A stretch of DNA of 64,000 nt from Urechis unicinctus (GCA_034190875.2 CM067348.1:27154795-27218794); one strand, 5' to 3'. Positions 26,814 through 41,584 are shown, numbered from the stretch's first letter. The notes: generated by a model from the letters alone, not told the origin. Numbers and translations are program-made.

Positions 26814-29800
26814 TTCATTTTGCGAATCAGCTTCAGCAAAATGCTTAAAGGCGCCTGACAATAACACGTTATATACACAAATCTATCATTTACATTCCGT
26901 TCGTGTTGCCACGATTCTTGAAGTACTATATATCCCAGAAATCATCCCTGATGCATTAGTTAATGTTAATAGCACAATCAGATGTAGTCATACAGGGTGA
27001 ATAGCTGATGGATCGATATACCATTCCGCATTGTTATTATACAACGCATCAGTTAAGCGGAGTGCACCAATTCAATACAACAATGTCACCAGCCAGACAC
27101 ACCTAAAATAACAAGGTTTCATTAATGGATGCTTATGTAATGTAAGATATGAAGAATCTCGTGAAAACAGGTGTTATATTGATAGTGTTTCCACTTATCA
27201 TTGTCCTCATTGAGTTGGGATTACCTCGTATATTTAAGTCATATAAGTGGGTCTCATTACCGCAGGATGGTGTCTTATATTATGTGTTGTAATCAGCAGA
27301 AAGAGATGTCATTGGCGTCGATGATTTAGATACGACATATCCGTTTGATATATTCCTGCCGCATTCATGCAGTAGTGAGGCATTCATACCAGCAGTAGAG
27401 GCACACAATACCAATCTTTACATGATTGTGACTAGTGATTTGAGTGGTGTGTATATTGCAGGATAACATGGAATGTACCGACTGACGTAGTGGAAATGTG
27501 CATTCCAAAACAATTATATGTTTGATGTGATCGGTCAACGATGATGGGCACACTACTACCGGTGTGTAAGCGTATTGCTAGGCATAAATAAAAGAATAAA
27601 CGAGCTACATAACAATTCTGGTTTGCGCAGCTTTTCCCGCTTCTTTGTACTATATCATTTCTAGATCCAAATAAAACGTTAACTACTGCAACGAGTGCTT
27701 TGCGCAAACTGAACACGATGCCATTAATATCATACTTCGTTTGCATAAATTTGTAACTACATTCGAGCAAATGTTGCATATGTATTTCTTCCAATAAACA
27801 GAGAGCAAACTGGTTTCTATCAGGATCGTAACTACTGCCGGAATCACCCACAAAGTATTATGTGAGTTTAACTAACTGCTCGCCCTCTTAGCAAACTATT
27901 GATTGAAGCCATTCGTGGAAATAGTACCTATAGGCTGATGTAAAAACGTGATTGCCGGAATTATCTATCCTTTGCCTGTCATTGGCTGAGTCAGTTTCAT
28001 GTAATGTTTCCCAGCAGCATGGCAGTGACTCATTATCTCCATCGACTCTTTGTGATTAGCTTTGGAAGCGATATTGCTGGCACGAGAACAAACCCTACAA
28101 GTTATGTATTGCACACATCTAGCATTTCCTCTTTCGCTTGTATTGCCATGACTGCAAATGTTCAGCATATAGAAGATATCATCTATGATGCATCAACAAA
28201 TGTTCATAGCACAATTGTCTTTAGTTTCTACATGATGAAAAGCTAATGGATCCATTTACCGATTCCGAGTTGTATGGATGCAACTCATCAGGCGCGGGGT
28301 GATCATGCACTACATGTTAACTTGCTGCAATTCGCTGTGGAACAATGCGTCTGTTGTAGGGATACTGATGGAAGGTATGATGTTTTGAAGCCCTAGTCAC
28401 CATGATCCATTGTTGCTGTAATGTTGCTGTGCGAGCCATTCATGTCAATGGTCCTGCTCACTGCAGAATGTTGACATTATAATGCATATAACTCAGTGAG
28501 GTTAACGGCGTGTACTTGCTGGCTTTGCTGCGAGTGACAGCCACTGATGGCACAAATGAAAGGTGCCAAACAAAGAAGTATGATGCCCTAAAATGTAAAA
28601 CGTCCCCCAGGGGACACTACCGTTGGCATGCAGGCAAATTGCAGGGCATAACTAATTTCTGAAACCAACTGAGCTACTCAAAATGGCGAGACAATATCAT
28701 TATAGTTTTTCCTCTCATGGTTATAACTATGCATGTATATGTATGAAATCACCTTTGCCTTTCGTAATGTTACCCGAAGTAATTCAAACTTTACTCGCCT
28801 AAGATTTTGAATTTGCTCAGAAACCAAAGTAAGTAATTACTTCTGATCACTTACCACGCCATGATGGTGCTTTATTCTATAACCTGCTTGATTCGGAGTA
28901 TATGCGGTTGTTATGCTCATTACATTTTGAAAACTGTACAGGAAAACATTCATATGATTCCTATCGTCAGCCATGCAGCCAACATCCGATGTCGTCTCTG
29001 AACAATTTGTTGCCCAATTACATTTTAACCCGTCCGTTTAGTGTTGTATTGGCCGCTTAATGTATATATCCCGGAAGCCATCATGGCGAATCGTGCAATA
29101 TATATTAATCTGTCAATGGTAATTGCATTGGTAATGATGCCAATTGGGATAATGGAACCCCGCTCTCTGTGGTGTATAATGAACAATGATACATAATAAA
29201 AGAGGGAACGCATCCTAAGTCATACAATGACATGTCCAACATCACGCCAATCTACATATTATGCTAACCATGTGGTTTTGTGTATCATGGCTGCCATCAG
29301 TAATATTCACTGAACATTGGGCGTCGATTTTATATAAATGCTGGCTTCATTGCTTCTCATACTAACTGTGTTGTGTTGAGCACCAACTTACTTCACAGAA
29401 AACCTTGGTTTCGATGTTGCGTTAAACCAATAGCTCACAAATATCAACAATAAAACAGTGCTAGTTTTTGCAATACACAGGTCATAATGTAATCCAGCAA
29501 AATATATAATCTATACATTTATGAATATACCCTGTTTCTTGTGCTGTCTACATTAATTCCTCCGCTGGTGGTTGAATCACATGAACTTTCATGCATCTGA
29601 GCATAAGTGGAACGAGCATAAGCTTATTCTCGTCCATTGTCTGGGCACAAGATGACTCTTACTGCAACCGACGAGGCGATATTGCGCCTAAATGCAATCT
29701 GGTTTATTCCCCTGATAAAAGCTAAGGTTCCTCACAGAGATTCGGTGCTCATGAATCGAACATTTACTTCCAATCAATTTCAGCATTGCCTCAAATTGAA

Positions 29801-31640
29801 TTCTCTTGCGGGAATAATTGTAATTTCCTGAAGATTTATAGCAGGGCCAATGGAATGTTTGTCCTCGTAATTCAAATGTATTCGCACCTTGGAATTTGGC
29901 TGATTCTCTTAGTAGTAGTGCTTGTAAGTAGTTAGATCTAATGAGACTCACATAATTTTATCTTCAATGGAAAACTAAGCCGTTTAAGAATATGAGATCG
30001 AAAGTTTGTCCAATTTGTCATTCATTCAAACCCTCAGCTATCAATATTCTAGGTCCATTAATGCCTACAATGGATACAAATGGTAAGATTAATGTTGTGA
30101 AATCCATAGAATAGTCTTGCCTGACAATCATTTAAGACACACAAATGAGCCTGTAGATTAGACACTATAAACTACCCTGAGGTAGATCTTCCAGTTGACT
30201 GCACATGATTGGTTGGCAACAATTCTTCTGAATACTTGTAATAACTCATACAGATACAAAGAGGTTCAAGATTTAGTTACATACCATTAACATTTGGAAT
30301 CTTAATCGCATGCAGGTAGGTCAATGCATTTTGAAGACATTGTTGCTTTGACTTGGAAAATTTCTTTATCAACTATTAGTAAAAAGTATTTGTCCGGGGT
30401 AACGGTTCACGCTATCGCTAAATTTAAACTTGGTGCATCACGAGTTTATTACTAGGTGTGGTCTAATTATAATGTATTAGCAGGATATAACAATATCATA
30501 CTCTTATAAAAACAGTCTGACATTTCCCTATGACAGTGCCGGCGACTAGGAGTCTGTGTGATTATGAGTTAGATGAGAACATAGCTTTGTACGGCTGCTG
30601 CTATCAAGCGTTGATTAAAGAGTGGTCAAAATTAAGCCTCGTTTGATCATCATTTTCAAACAGAAAACGTTCTCATGCTCATGTGTCAAAAATGGATAAG
30701 AGGCACAGTCATTATGCACAAACTGCTTCCTTTTAAGGGTTATGATTAGTTGTCAATATTTCCAATATGTCAATTGAAAATCAAAATCTTACATAAACCG
30801 TGGGTTATATTTCAGCCTTAACCGAAATATTTGATTTACAAAACCATGCTTGCTTACCCACTTGGCCCGCTGATCTGAAGAATTACATGAATACATGTCA
30901 ATATGGCGCGAAATATTTTTACCATTGCGTTGTACTAAACACATTACTGTTTATATTGTAGTTCGTTCGTATCAATTTATAACTTCCCTCGAGCAAAAGT
31001 TGCTGGCTGTGACTTTTTGCAAGCCTATTTCCTCCAACTACCAGAGGGCAAATCGGTTTCGATCAGGATCATAACTACTGTCGGAATGTTGCACCTCTAG
31101 TACTGTGTGTTTAACTAACTGCTCTTCCGTTTGACGAGCTATTGATTGATGACAGTGGTGGAAATAGGACCTACATGCTGATGTGAAAACATGATTCCCG
31201 GAATCATCTGTCCCTTGCATGTTATTGTGTGAGTTACTTTCATCCATGCTGCATGACAGTAGCTCGTTATCTCCACTGTGATTACCGTTCAAAGCGATAG
31301 CGCTGGCACGTGAAAAACCCCTGCAAGTTTCGTTTTGCGCATATCCATCATTTCCGATTCTGCTTGTGTTGGCATGACTGCAAAGGTATGGCATATAAAA
31401 AATAAATCATCAATTTCGGATTCGCAAATGTTCGTAGCGCAAAAGCCTAAGGTCTCAACAGGGCCCCGATACGATGGAGCTATGTAGCGTTTTCGTTTTT
31501 AAATGATGAAATGTATCAGTGATGCGGTATGCCTTCAATACAAGGCATCATCAATGAGTGATGCGGCAAATAGCCTAACATCAATAACATCATGGCAATT
31601 ACTTTATACATCTCTATCAACCTCACCTAGCGACGCCAGG
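26814..31640. repeat. Old, rearranged third derivative of the 8-kb unit
   Basis: Ordered but strongly diverged matches to copies A and B are visible: 27430-27610 and again 28490-28690 against 16420-16610; 29070-29220 against 16900-17050; 29600-29720 against 17400-17490. It also repeats internally: 27780-28320 resembles 30990-31560, with shared text such as AACTAACTGCTC and AATAGGACCTACATGCTGATGT-like sequence (kept short here). So smaller modules were multiplied before the recent A/B duplication. The 139-codon minus frame at 27432-27851 and the 118-codon minus frame at 31038-31394 lie over related DNA but are not the same frame. No gene is supported. Confidence 0.75.
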
Positions 31641-33091
31641 ATCATTCGCGTAGACAATTTCTGTCGGTGCGATCTGACGTAGAGCTATGCATCAATTGTA
31701 AGGGGTTTTGATGATAGCATAAATCGAGGCCTGTGCCTTTTTTGTGTTTGATCACAATAAATCACGTTTGAAAATATTTCATTATCGGAACACATGAAAT
31801 ATTCTGATCCACACCCCTGGCGTTTTGTTGAGTACAGGCATTATGATGGGTTGTTAGTCATAACGGTCAGGTCTTGTAATCATAACGTTTATTTCGCCGC
31901 GGTTTCACTTTGATGTAATTTGAAATATGATTAATGACGTGTTATAATTATTCGCCATACTGCTGTCAATGTCACATAATTTTTTTAACGGTTGAATAGA
32001 CGGTTGTATTCAGCAATCAAATCGGATGTCATGAAAAATAACGCTTTTTTGGTTATGTTTCTGCACCTGATGCGTATCTTTCCTTAACAAACATAACGAC
32101 GAATAACGCGCATCGCTTTCGACGCGTCGCATCATATACGACCGGCTCAATCCTGCATGACGCACCTCACTTGCACACCACACCCCATCACGCACGACGT
32201 GCCCATCACACACGCCGCATCCTCTCGGGCACTACGCGTCACATCACGCACGACAGGAACTTATCACCATCAACAAAACCTCTCCAACCGGACCATCTCT
32301 CAAGAAAACACGAAAAGCATCGGTCCATCCAACGAACGTACAGGCCACAACACTTATATTCGCCCTCAGGGGGTCCGGCGTTGGTCTTTAACACAAGCGG
32401 AGGTTGTCAACAGCAAGGACGCTACGACGGCCGCTAGCACCGTTATGATTCTTTAGGGAGTCATTCGAATGACTAACAGCCTTTGCGCCAGACGCTTAAC
32501 ATGGCCCGCTTACTAATGACTTCACCAGCGGATAAGTGGGGATTGGATAAGAGCACCCAGCGCCCAGTTTGTGGCGTCTAAGCCTGACTAAATGGTCCGT
32601 ACCTCCCCTCTGGACGCTCCACGACACCCAGTGGCTATCTTTTTTATCATCAAGCGCCTTTTTAGCATTAGCATCTTGCCAACAAAACCTAGCAACATTC
32701 AGCTCGTGGTACTTAGCTACTATCTCCTATCGTTTATCATACGTTTTCTAGCACCCAAACAGTAACATTCAATTGGTTGTATTTGACTGTAGTTTTTTTA
32801 GCATTTCGCATAAGGCATCTTGTTTCTTGCTTCTAGCATCCAGTCAGCATCATCAATGAGGTTGAGTTCATCTTTTTGCAAATAGCATCTAACATCAATG
32901 TTCTAACATCATGAATTTATCAATTACTTTATAGCATCTAGCCGGAAGTATCAACCTCAGCTTCTGGCATCTGACATATAGCTTTAAGCCAGTGGCAACT
33001 AGTGTACACATTATTTATATTCTCAGTTAGAATTAAGTGTCGGATATCTAGGACGTAGATTCCAGCTAAATTAAATAAGGAAAACAGCAAC

Positions 33092-33323
33092 CTGATTCAA
33101 CAACTATCACCATACTTCTGCAAGCTATCACTTGTTTCAGCAACAACCATCCTCAGTACCAACCTCCGACAACAACAACCAGCCTGTTTCAGCAAGTACC
33201 AGCTTGGGAATATCTACTTCCACTCTACAGCATGAATACGTCCAGTTCACACACCAGAAGACTGATGAAAGGAAATTTGCATTTGTATGTACCCGTACAT
33301 TCAACAAGTTGAAGCAATGCTAA
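33092..33323 (+). CDS. Weak exon candidate, Gln/Asn/Ser-rich
   Basis: The frame is open from a TGA near 33090 to the TAA at 33321-33323, with an ATG at 33132. It codes a low-complexity stretch (QQQPSS, DNNNQP, SASTS) followed by a more mixed segment ending in TFNKLKQC. A pyrimidine-rich run ending TTGTTTCAG just before CAACAACC could be a splice acceptor. Against it: the DNA is simply CA-rich, a (CA)n tract follows at once, and no partner exon, family or second copy is visible. No function can be proposed. Confidence 0.15.
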
Positions 33324-33327
33324 CATG

Positions 33328-33373
33328 TCACATACACACACACACACACACATACGGGACACACACACACCAA
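33328..33373. repeat. (CA)n microsatellite
   Basis: Interrupted CA repeat (ACACACACACACACACATAC, then ACACACACACAC) in a generally C-rich, A-rich stretch. Confidence 0.85.
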
Positions 33374-34320
33374 TGCGTCACCCAAGCCCGCTACCTGAAT
33401 TCACCACCGCACGTTACCTAGTCATTCACATTCAACATCCCCATCAGCCCCCGCACCCCCATTCTTCCAATATCGACAGCAACCAGGCGCAGTATACAAG
33501 TCTCCATGCCAACCATGACTAACAGACACGACCTTAATCTCTCCCTTGCATGGTATTCTGGGATTCAAACGCGTCCTCGCAACGTGACAATAGCCCATTA
33601 CTTATACTGTCTGTATATACGCGGCTATTTTCCGAGCGACAATGGAAGCTCGTTTCTATCCCCGTTTGATATGTACGACCTCTGTTACCCATTTCCGCTT
33701 CCGCTTCTGATAATACCAGACGGTATTGTGTTGCATAGCGTGGAGCATTCATCGTTTATTGTTCATCATTAAATACTCCGTTTTGGGCTATGATGGGGCC
33801 GCGGACGTAACAGGGATATGTCAAGGTGACCTTACACCTCAAGTAACTAAATATGCGATTTATTTGTCGTCAAAGGAGTTTATGTAATGTTTCGCGGTTT
33901 AAACCATCTCTGCTGTTGTGAAAAGCCAGATAATCGTATTAACTGAGATTGAAAAAGAAAATTACGTGGCAATTTAATCTCTGGTAATCGTTAATTTAAT
34001 AAGACGCGGCGTATCTTCACCCTCCTCTTCTACCAACATATGTCCATTTTACACGTGTTCGAGCGACCGCGGACGTTGTATAAGACTCGAATGTCTTTTA
34101 TTTCAGTTTGCAGTATGATCGTCAAATTACATTAAAATTTGAAGATTTGGTCACGGCTGACCTTCAAATATCATATATAACGCCACAAAGTGTGTTAACA
34201 TTGGTGGCAAGCGTTAATATATTTGGTCAGCGAAAAAGCGATGAATTATGTCATATAATGAAAACGCTAATAATGACGATAATAATTGGGTTACGTATGA
34301 CTATTTTCAACCGCACAACG

Positions 34321-34645
34321 TGGTGATGTTTAAAGCGCAATCACATTAATGTGAATCACAGTATGGTTTGTTTTAAAGCATTATCACAGTGTAATGATGT
34401 TCAAAGCACTTTCACAGTATGGCGACTTTAAAGCACTATCACAATATGGTGATGTTATGCGCACTATCATAGCATGGTTATGGTTAACGCGCTATCATAT
34501 TATTGTGGTGCTTAAAGCACTTTCACAGGGTGATGATGTTTAAACCACTATTACAACATGGTGGTGATTAAAGCACTATCAAAATATGATGACGTTTTAA
34601 GCTTTATCACAGTATGGTAATGTTAAAAGCACTATCACTACCTTA
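34321..34645. repeat. Minisatellite with units of about 30-35 bp
   Basis: A loose consensus, AAAGCACTATCACAGTATGG then TGATGTTT, recurs about ten times. Units vary in length and sequence, so it is an old or weakly homogenised array. No coding frame spans it. Confidence 0.88.
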
Positions 34646-35066
34646 GCTCCATAACATATGTATTACATATGATTATCATATATCAAGCGTATATTGTAGG
34701 AATTTAACATTTTCATATTGTGGTCTAGTCTCTTTTATTGAAGGCCGTTATGATGTGGCAATCTTACATCGGTTTCAAGGGTTGTCTGCTTGGCATTTGG
34801 TACATCATAGCGTGTATAAAATGCAACTTGTAAATTACGTAAAGTACAAACATACGCTGCCGAATCGCCTGAGTTAAACTCGGAACTGATGGGGGTGATG
34901 GATGAAATAACTTGAAGGACATGGGTTTCCAAGCCTCAACCCAAGATTCCGAACCAGCACCGGGAATCGCCGTTGCTTAACGCTGGGTGCCATATCGTTA
35001 CTTCAAAGACTGTAATGGTGCTATTGTCTCATAGGTCTTGTAGCTAAAGCAAATTGGACCCGGTCA
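34646..35066. other. Unassigned DNA
   Basis: Nothing is supported here. The 65-codon minus frame at 34735-34932 has no recognisable feature. Confidence 0.4.
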
Positions 35067-35067
35067 T

Positions 35068-35133
<66 letters not shown>

Positions 35134-35149
35134 TATAGATATATAGAGA

Positions 35150-35178
<29 letters not shown>
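35067..35178. repeat. (TA)n microsatellite
   Basis: Nearly pure TA repeat with a short GATATAGATATATAGAGA interruption. Frames read through it (isoleucine/tyrosine repeats) are artefacts. Confidence 0.95.
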
Positions 35179-35180
<2 letters not shown>

Positions 35181-36201
35181 TATATTTAAGCATCTCGCTC
35201 AATGGGTACAATCTGTTAAGAGTATTCACACGCAATATACCCCATTAACATCGAATGCTTTGCGTTATGATGTTGCTACTCATTATGATAGTGATCTAGG
35301 TTGCTATGTACGAATACCAAGTCGAGCACTGGATCTGTATCTCAGCGCAAGATGCGTTGTACCAGGATGTCAAGGGATGGTGCCGACTATATTGACAAAG
35401 CTTGAGCTCTAGTAAAATGTTTAATACTCATTCAAGCAGCACATTTGCACCGAAGCTAATGAATGGTTGCGGTAAATTATCCTGTTTAAATATAGTTTGA
35501 TCGCATGACGACGCGAATCGTTGACGTTTGACCTCGACCCCATGGTCCATAAATGCGCTCTACAGCCCCTACGTTTACCAAGAAACACGTTATCCTAATG
35601 TACACAAAACTACAGCATCTGCATAAAGTGTCCGTATTATCAGAACAAATACAGCAACAATAATGCTTTATAGTAATATATTATTAAAGAAAGTATAAAC
35701 CACTCCTCCCCGTTAGGAATCGTTTTATAAGATGGGGAATAATCGTATGTCTTCCATCCAAGAGTAAAACATATTCAACGCGATGAAAGTTCCAAAAACT
35801 CTCTCAACGAGCCAATCCAAATCAAGCCTAGATCACATGGCTATCATTTGAATTCACGTCATGGATTGCTTATCAACACATACAATCTTAATTTTCAAAA
35901 GCTCATGAAAGCAGCTGCCTGACTGCATATGAAAGCAGCGTAAGGCTTGAATCCAATCGACAGGGTGTTGACAGCTATTGAACAGTGGACATTTCATGAC
36001 ACGAGCAGGATTATTATCTGCGGTTGATGATCGCATCATTATATTCTACGGCGCAATCCACAATGCAAGAACAGTGTGAGGCAGAGCCCAGCGTTGCACT
36101 GGCTGTGGATATTGGAGCACATAGGGTCATTTTTGGTTCATCTTTACAGAATTAATGACACTGACGCTTAACAATTAACTGACAAAATGCAATATGTAAT
36201 T
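35179..36201. other. Unassigned DNA
   Basis: A 78-codon plus frame at 35176-35412 starts inside the TA tract and continues into mixed-composition sequence with four cysteines; no family is recognised and no second copy exists to test it. The rest shows nothing supportable. Confidence 0.4.
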
Positions 36202-36368
36202 CAGGGACGTAGCTGGACCTATTACGAAGTATAGGCCCACTTGGTATGGGGGGTTCGGGGGACCTCCCCCGAGATTTTTTTAAACTATAGATCTAATATG
36301 GTGCGATTCATTTTTGGAAACGATGTGTAGGCCCGGGCCTACCGTGCCTATTGGAGCTACGCCGATTG
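36202..36368. mobile_element. Short MITE-like element
   Basis: The segment begins CAGGGACGTAGCT and ends AGCTACGCCGATTG, whose reverse complement is CAATCGGCGTAGCT: imperfect terminal inverted repeats sharing CGTAGCT. The middle has a G-run/C-run core with a near-perfect hairpin (CGGGGGA-CC-TCCCCCG, 36256-36271) followed by a T-run. Elements with this make-up are widespread in marine invertebrate genomes; that comparison is from general knowledge, not a search. The target duplication is unclear. The 62-codon frame at 36314-36502 starts inside it and is probably meaningless. Confidence 0.55.
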
Positions 36369-37343
36369 AATCGGGCATTGAACAGTTACTTTTGTCCTTG
36401 CCCCGGGGAATTCTTTTCAATGTGCAGCTGTTGAATGTCAACACAGTTGTAAAATACAACAGACTGCAGGAAGGATTTAGGCTTTATATACCATCATTAT
36501 GATATAGTTAACCTTTGCAAGTAAATCCAATTCATATTTTTGGATATTCTGACGTTAACACACGAAAAAAGTACTGATAAGAGTGGGATAATGACGTTAA
36601 AACCCCAACAGAGTCAACGCTCCGTCACGCCCAGTTTTGCTAACGGCACCCTCCAGCCGCATCTCCTTCCATGTGTGCAAAGCCATGTAATTATCACGGA
36701 GTAGATGCTTCAGTCGAAAGTAGTCAATGTGATTAGCTTGATGCTGGTTGGCGCTGAGGGTGATGAATGGTTCGCCAGCCGACAGAGAAGTAGAATTTTT
36801 CGCATAATTATCGACATTTCTGAGGCAGTGACTTCCGTCCGTCAACCAGGGCAGCTTTTATTTCCTTTTTATTTTGACGAATGAACTGACCTTTGTCGTG
36901 CTGTTTCAGCGGTGCAAGAATTAAAGAATAATCTAATCGAGGAGAATTTTGCCATCTTTATGCATGAACACGTCCCTTGTCGTTCCCTCGCGTTTATCAT
37001 GATGCAATAGGGATTATCAAGGTCACGCAAGCATGTATCTTAATATACAATATTATTGACGGCATATAATTCACGATAATGAATTACCAACTTGCTACAA
37101 ACACGTTATAGTTGAATGAAAAGCGATACAGGTGAGCGCTGCTTGTAGCAGGTGATAAAACATGGCTAGGCTGGGAGATTCTGAAAAACTATACTCGCCA
37201 CATCCGGAAATCTAGCGCGATTGAGCACAAATCATCATAAGCTGGACCCCAAAGGTACCTTGTCAACATAGAATGCTCGTTACCTCGTTTTTAAGAGGCA
37301 ACTTGGGCCTTTTGGAGCGGTCGTAGTTTCATAAACACACCAT
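36369..37343. other. Unassigned DNA
   Basis: The 82-codon minus frame at 36597-36845 has no recognisable motif. Nothing else is supported. Confidence 0.4.
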
Positions 37344-37811
<468 letters not shown>

Positions 37812-40800
37812 TGCTTCTCTTGCGCCCGTAATGGTTATCATTTCCTCGAATCATTGATAATTGCCCTAATGATCAATATATATATCACTTGCATGGAACT
37901 GCCAAGTTGTGGCTTGAATGTAAGGCCTTGATATCTCGTCTCGCAGTTGCAATATTACCCTTTTGATGTGACATAAGCCGCACACAAGGGTTAAAGTTCA
38001 CACATCAATCTTCACTGACTATCGTCGTAACGCGTTGACTCTTCTTCGATTTTGTACTGGCAAACGAGACTAACAGACGACAAATACGTCACAGACCTCA
38101 AACCGAAACGTCAGCTTCCCACTTATAGTGACACTGAGCATTTATTCGGCATCAATTATATCGGCACATACCAATTAGAAAAACGCCCCAAGCTGTTTCC
38201 CACTGATTGTTTTGTGATTATAGCCCCGGGCGCTCGGTTCCAAATGCCAAGCTTCCGAGCGCTACTTCACCATGTAGGTACTGCTATATATTGGTTCTGC
38301 CCGATGTAGCGACTGGCGGCTCGGTAACATGGCATCGGGAACCGAGTGCCTTAAATTATTGCGCTCTTGCTGGTCATAGATAAATTATGTTTACACATGG
38401 TAAAAATATAAGCATCCTTTGGGTCATTACATGTTACATGTGAATCTAAGACTATACGCGCCACGAAATAATTCCCTTGTGTAGATGCTACTGTAAATGA
38501 AGATCATCGATCAGGTAGTTCCATATTTCTATCATATAAAATACAGATTTCACTGCACTAATTTGAATTCAAGTTACCAATTGGTGCTTTATAGTGGGAT
38601 TCTGACAGCGTATGGCCTAGATCATTGAGTTCATTGCCAAATAGACAGAAACCACTAATTATCACAAGAGCAATCGACAAGGAGATGATGTCTATCGAGT
38701 GCGTTCATGCTGATGACATGGTGTGGGAGTTTTATCTGCAACTGATAATCGCATCGTTAGGCGCACTACAGCGCAATCCATAATGCAAACACTATGCATG
38801 CCGGCGCCTAAGGTAGCGATGCCTGTGGATGATGAAGCGAATGGGACCTGGTTCGGTTGGTCAGTTCCCTGTTAACAATTGTTGACTCACACTATTGCGC
38901 TAAATTAAGTACAGGTGCCATGGTTTACATTGTCAGTCAGTTGACACATTTTGCGAAGATTTTACAAGGTGCGAAACTTTTCGTCAGATCGTAAGAAACT
39001 CATCGATAAAAATGCAACCGATCACTTGATATTAAGGTATTTGATCAGTAATTCATTTAATAGATTCATTGACATTCCACATGGGATCAACGAATATTCG
39101 CAATTGTGTGTCCCTTTAACATGTAAGATATGATCGCACAATAACATCATTGAAATTACCACGGAACAAGACATATAAACGTGCATTTACACAAATTGCA
39201 ACGACCAATGTTAAATGCGGTGATCATGCGTCAACTGGTTATGTGTACTCAATGAAGATAAATGACTCCTCTACGTGGCATAAAGGGTGCGTGGGTGTGT
39301 GTGGTAGGGTAGGGGGGTGGGTTACTCCTGGGTGACGATAATGGCCATAAAATGCCTACAGATTGGTCGATGTGTAAATCACACTCAGGTTTTGTATCAA
39401 CCCCCTTGGGCCACGTAATGTTAGCAAATCTTGCCATTGTCTCGCAGGAGCAGCTAAATCTGACAGGTAAAAACTTGGTCAGTATGGCATTTGCCGCTGG
39501 TCGTAATTGTTGGATTTTAGGACTATAGTGTGGAGCTCATTCCACTACAAGCATCAATCGTTGGCTAGTGGTTTTGATCATGCGTACATTGTAGGACGCT
39601 TCATTAGCGTTGGCAATTGTTTGGATAAGGATATGCCATCAATCTACCATGTACACTTTTAACAGGTATCAACGATTACTTCCAGATAAGCTTTCACATG
39701 TCATCCCGGTACATAGCAGATATAACACTATTCTACCGAACACGGAGTTAGCAGATTGTGCAATGCAAAGCAGTTATGCCTTTCTACTTTCCAAAGTATG
39801 CTTCTCGATGTTTGAAAGAAAGTTTTGTGGTATCACCAACAATAGTTATGTATACTGATACACATGGATCATTCAGTGAGATAATGAAACCGATCAACCT
39901 GATGATGTGCAAAATTTAATCGAGCCATCATTAATTACTCCAACGATGATATTAAAATTTGGTTTGGCTTGATTCATACCTTTCTATCATAGCTCCGTAC
40001 AGTTCACGTTTCGGTTTAATTCAGAATAATAATATATAAACATAGCGGATTACTTTGGATTAAATCCATCCTAAGAATCCGGGAATAAAGTGAACACATT
40101 TTAGTAAAGCCTTGTGGAATACCTAATGATCTCCTTAAATCTGCAGGACTCACCACATCTTGGAATCTTGCCTGATGGTCAGAAAATCCTGGTATGCTAG
40201 TATCCAACAATGTGCGTTCGTAGCAAATTGTGTCATGTTTCCTCCTGGGATGCCTCTTACCTCGGTGGTAAATAGGCAGCTAGGGCGCTTAGTAGTTTCC
40301 ATGGTTTCATAAACAACACTGCCGTCTCTTTTGCACTAAAGTGCTATCTAATGGTAGCCATATCTCTATAGTGAGTTAGTTATCATTTCTTTCACTGGTA
40401 CAAACGAATGTGACGGAGTCTAATTAATAGTATGTGAGAGGCTGTGTGGTTTTTTCTAACAGTTGATGATCCACACAAGTTATATCCAAGGATTAAATGC
40501 GCCTTACACTGTAGACATGCGAATCCGAATTGCCAACCATGGGAACGCTCGGTCACTTTCCCGTCGCTAACTGGCATTATTGTGCCAGAAAGCGGGGCTA
40601 ATATACGGGAAATGATTCGCAGGCTTTAAGCCGGAAAGTCTGTATCCCATTAATCTTGACACTGAACATTTAGTCCATAGTAATGAAGTTATGTCGGCGA
40701 AGGATGTTACAGAGCAAAGAGATAATCACCGGAAGATGACACAAGCTAATTGATGGGTAATTATAGTGGACATGGTGGCCATGGGCAATTTGTGGTAACG

Positions 40801-41053
40801 CAGGGGACAAAAGAAAAGGTTATGGATTGTACTGGTAGTGAAGTAACATGTGAGCAAAATCCTTCCATGGTAACTAGCATTACAAATGGTTCCGTTGAGT
40901 AAACCAGAAACATGGCGCGTTATGGCAAAATAGTTGTGGTGTTAGTTTAACAATTGATCGAGACAGAGTCAGGTTTGATCGGCATGCTGCCTGTGCAAAA
41001 CCAAATGTGATAGCACTAATATTGAATAACTAAAAGCCAAAGTGAGAAAGACG
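37812..41053. other. Single-copy DNA without supported genes
   Basis: Frames such as 38052-38309 (85 codons), 39610-39858 (82), 38951-39133 (60), 40444-40629 (61) and 40392-40577 on the other strand have no recognised domains and no copies to compare. The one structural oddity is a G-run cluster at 39285-39321. Confidence 0.45.
39285..39321 (+). other. G-quadruplex-prone G-run cluster
   Basis: Runs of three or more G occur in close series on the plus strand: GGG, GTGGG, then GGTAGGGTAGGGGGGTGGG. Four G-triplets with short loops satisfy the usual motif. Formation is inferred only. Confidence 0.45.
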
Positions 41054-41303
<250 letters not shown>

Positions 41304-41490
41304 GAATATACTAAACTACCCCCTCCATGATTACGAGTCGCACCGTCTTGCATTCTTAGACAATGGAAGAGCGACGCCAGCCAACTCCTCACGTATTGGC
41401 CGCCCATACTTATCGTCATAGCAACACTAGGAAACATTAAAGCGCCTTTAATTGTGGAAGACCCGTTGGCGCTTCTCCCCTGTTGGGATA

Positions 41491-41537
41491 ATTATATATA
41501 TAAATATGATTATATATATATATAATTACATATATAA

Positions 41538-41584
<47 letters not shown>

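Larger units (their letters stand above)
31641..34320. other. Mostly unassigned DNA with a degenerate TAGCATC-rich stretch
   Basis: From about 32640 to 33000 the motif TAGCATC or AACATCA recurs irregularly, and 31550-31640 matches 32875-32990 (shared AACATCAAT, TCAATTACTTTA, TATCAACCTCA) as a short duplication. Around 32160-32280 the DNA is C-rich with two direct copies of CATCACGCACGAC. Apart from the weak exon candidate at 33092-33323, no gene is supported. Confidence 0.5.
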
